The position numbers and the translations under genes were made by a program. Positions 63,682 through 64,000 of a stretch of DNA of 64,000 nucleotides are shown here, one piece after another. The notes under the pieces are model-generated. The model was not told where the DNA came from and ran no database searches. It saw only the letters and a list, made by a program, of their open reading frames with translations. Each line of letters opens with the position of its first letter. Position 1 is the first letter of the stretch. The DNA is taken from NCBI GenBank assembly GCA_963575745.1, contig CAUYUJ010018871.1, positions 320,001 through 384,000 of the forward strand. The letters are read 5' to 3'. The stretch comes from Prorocentrum cordatum (lineage: Eukaryota; Sar; Dinophyceae; Prorocentrales; Prorocentraceae).

Positions 63682-63701
63682 CTTGAGCCAAAATTGGCTA
63701 C
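63682..63701 (-). promoter_or_regulatory. Relict dinoflagellate spliced leader (DinoSL) upstream of the methyltransferase
   Basis: The minus strand reads GTAGCCAATTTTGGCTCAAG. The known leader ends GTAGCCATTTTGGCTCAAG, so the match is complete apart from one extra A. It sits in the right orientation, 29 nt before the start codon, as expected when a trans-spliced mRNA is reverse-transcribed and reinserted. Confidence 0.8.
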
Positions 63702-63880
63702 AGCAGTTATTGAATGTTGTTGTATATGGCCGTCCTGAGTCACCTAACTTCGCGCTCCACGGCGTGCAACGCGCGGTCATCTTCGCGCCGCCGCCCCCGA
63801 GACGCGCGGATCTCTGGGCCAGACCACGACCCCTGAAGCGCTGTTATCTTAGCGCTTGCGGCGGCGACCCACGCGTCAGT
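63702..63880. other. Unassigned sequence upstream of the methyltransferase
   Basis: No gene recognised. It may hold the promoter and the AG trans-splice acceptor used by the present transcript, but I cannot place them. Confidence 0.3.
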
Positions 63881-63884
63881 CATG

Positions 63885-64000
63885 GGCCCCTGGGAGGGTT
63901 GACAGTTGAGGGATTTTGCGTCTCGGGCCCCTGGGAGGGCTGAGCGTTGAAGGATTTCGCGTCACGGCCCCTTGGGAGGGCTGGGCGTTGAAAGATTTCG
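63885..64000 (+). repeat. ~41-bp tandem repeat running off the window end
   Basis: Three copies of a unit with GGGCCCCTGGGAGGGCTG and GTTGAAGGATTTCGCGTC, starting near 63,885, 63,927 and 63,967. Confidence 0.8.

Overview
The window looks like nuclear DNA of a core dinoflagellate. It is GC-rich and gene-poor, about half simple or tandem repeats, and packed with retroelement modules of types known from dinoflagellates. At 63,682-63,701 on the minus strand there is a relict of the dinoflagellate trans-spliced leader (DinoSL) just upstream of an intact cytosine-5 DNA methyltransferase gene. I see no tRNA, rRNA, CRISPR array or bacterial-type operon. Species cannot be named from this sequence.

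Layout: 1-8.7 kb holds trinucleotide and ~47-bp repeats, old dispersed repeats and two long G/T-rich tracts. 8.7-13.9 kb holds scattered minus-strand coding blocks of one unrecognised gene, separated by GGA/CCT tracts and carrying an in-frame TGA and apparent frameshifts. 14.6-19.04 kb (+) is a nearly intact LINE-like element with ORF1, endonuclease and reverse transcriptase (RT), flanked by ~270-bp direct repeats. 19.2-25.6 kb is micro-, mini- and satellite DNA. 25,628-32,286 (+) is a complete tyrosine-recombinase (DIRS/PAT-type) retrotransposon with split direct repeats A1...B1-A2-B2, inserted without target duplication into a tandem array that resumes at 32,287. 36,063-44,769 (-) is a full-length Ty1/Copia-like LTR retrotransposon with 307-bp LTRs and a 5-bp target duplication, inserted into a CATAG pentamer array; its reading frames are broken. 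51.5-55.8 kb (+) is a decayed LINE inside a hairpin-forming minisatellite (50.9-58.5 kb) that switches orientation near 57.5 kb. 58.75-60.27 kb holds a LINE ORF1 fragment abutting a fold-back element. A 100-N assembly gap lies at 60,437-60,536, next to an unrecognised minus-strand coding fragment. 61.78-63.65 kb (-) is the methyltransferase retrogene.

The recurring theme is methyltransferase-like modules near mobile DNA. The DIRS/PAT element carries one with a PPC motif. The Copia element carries a degenerate one between protease and integrase, with a C-terminal segment that resembles the DIRS/PAT one. A free-standing, complete C5 methyltransferase bears marks of having been retroposed from a trans-spliced mRNA. 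Assignments to families rest on motif recognition by eye; no database search was run.
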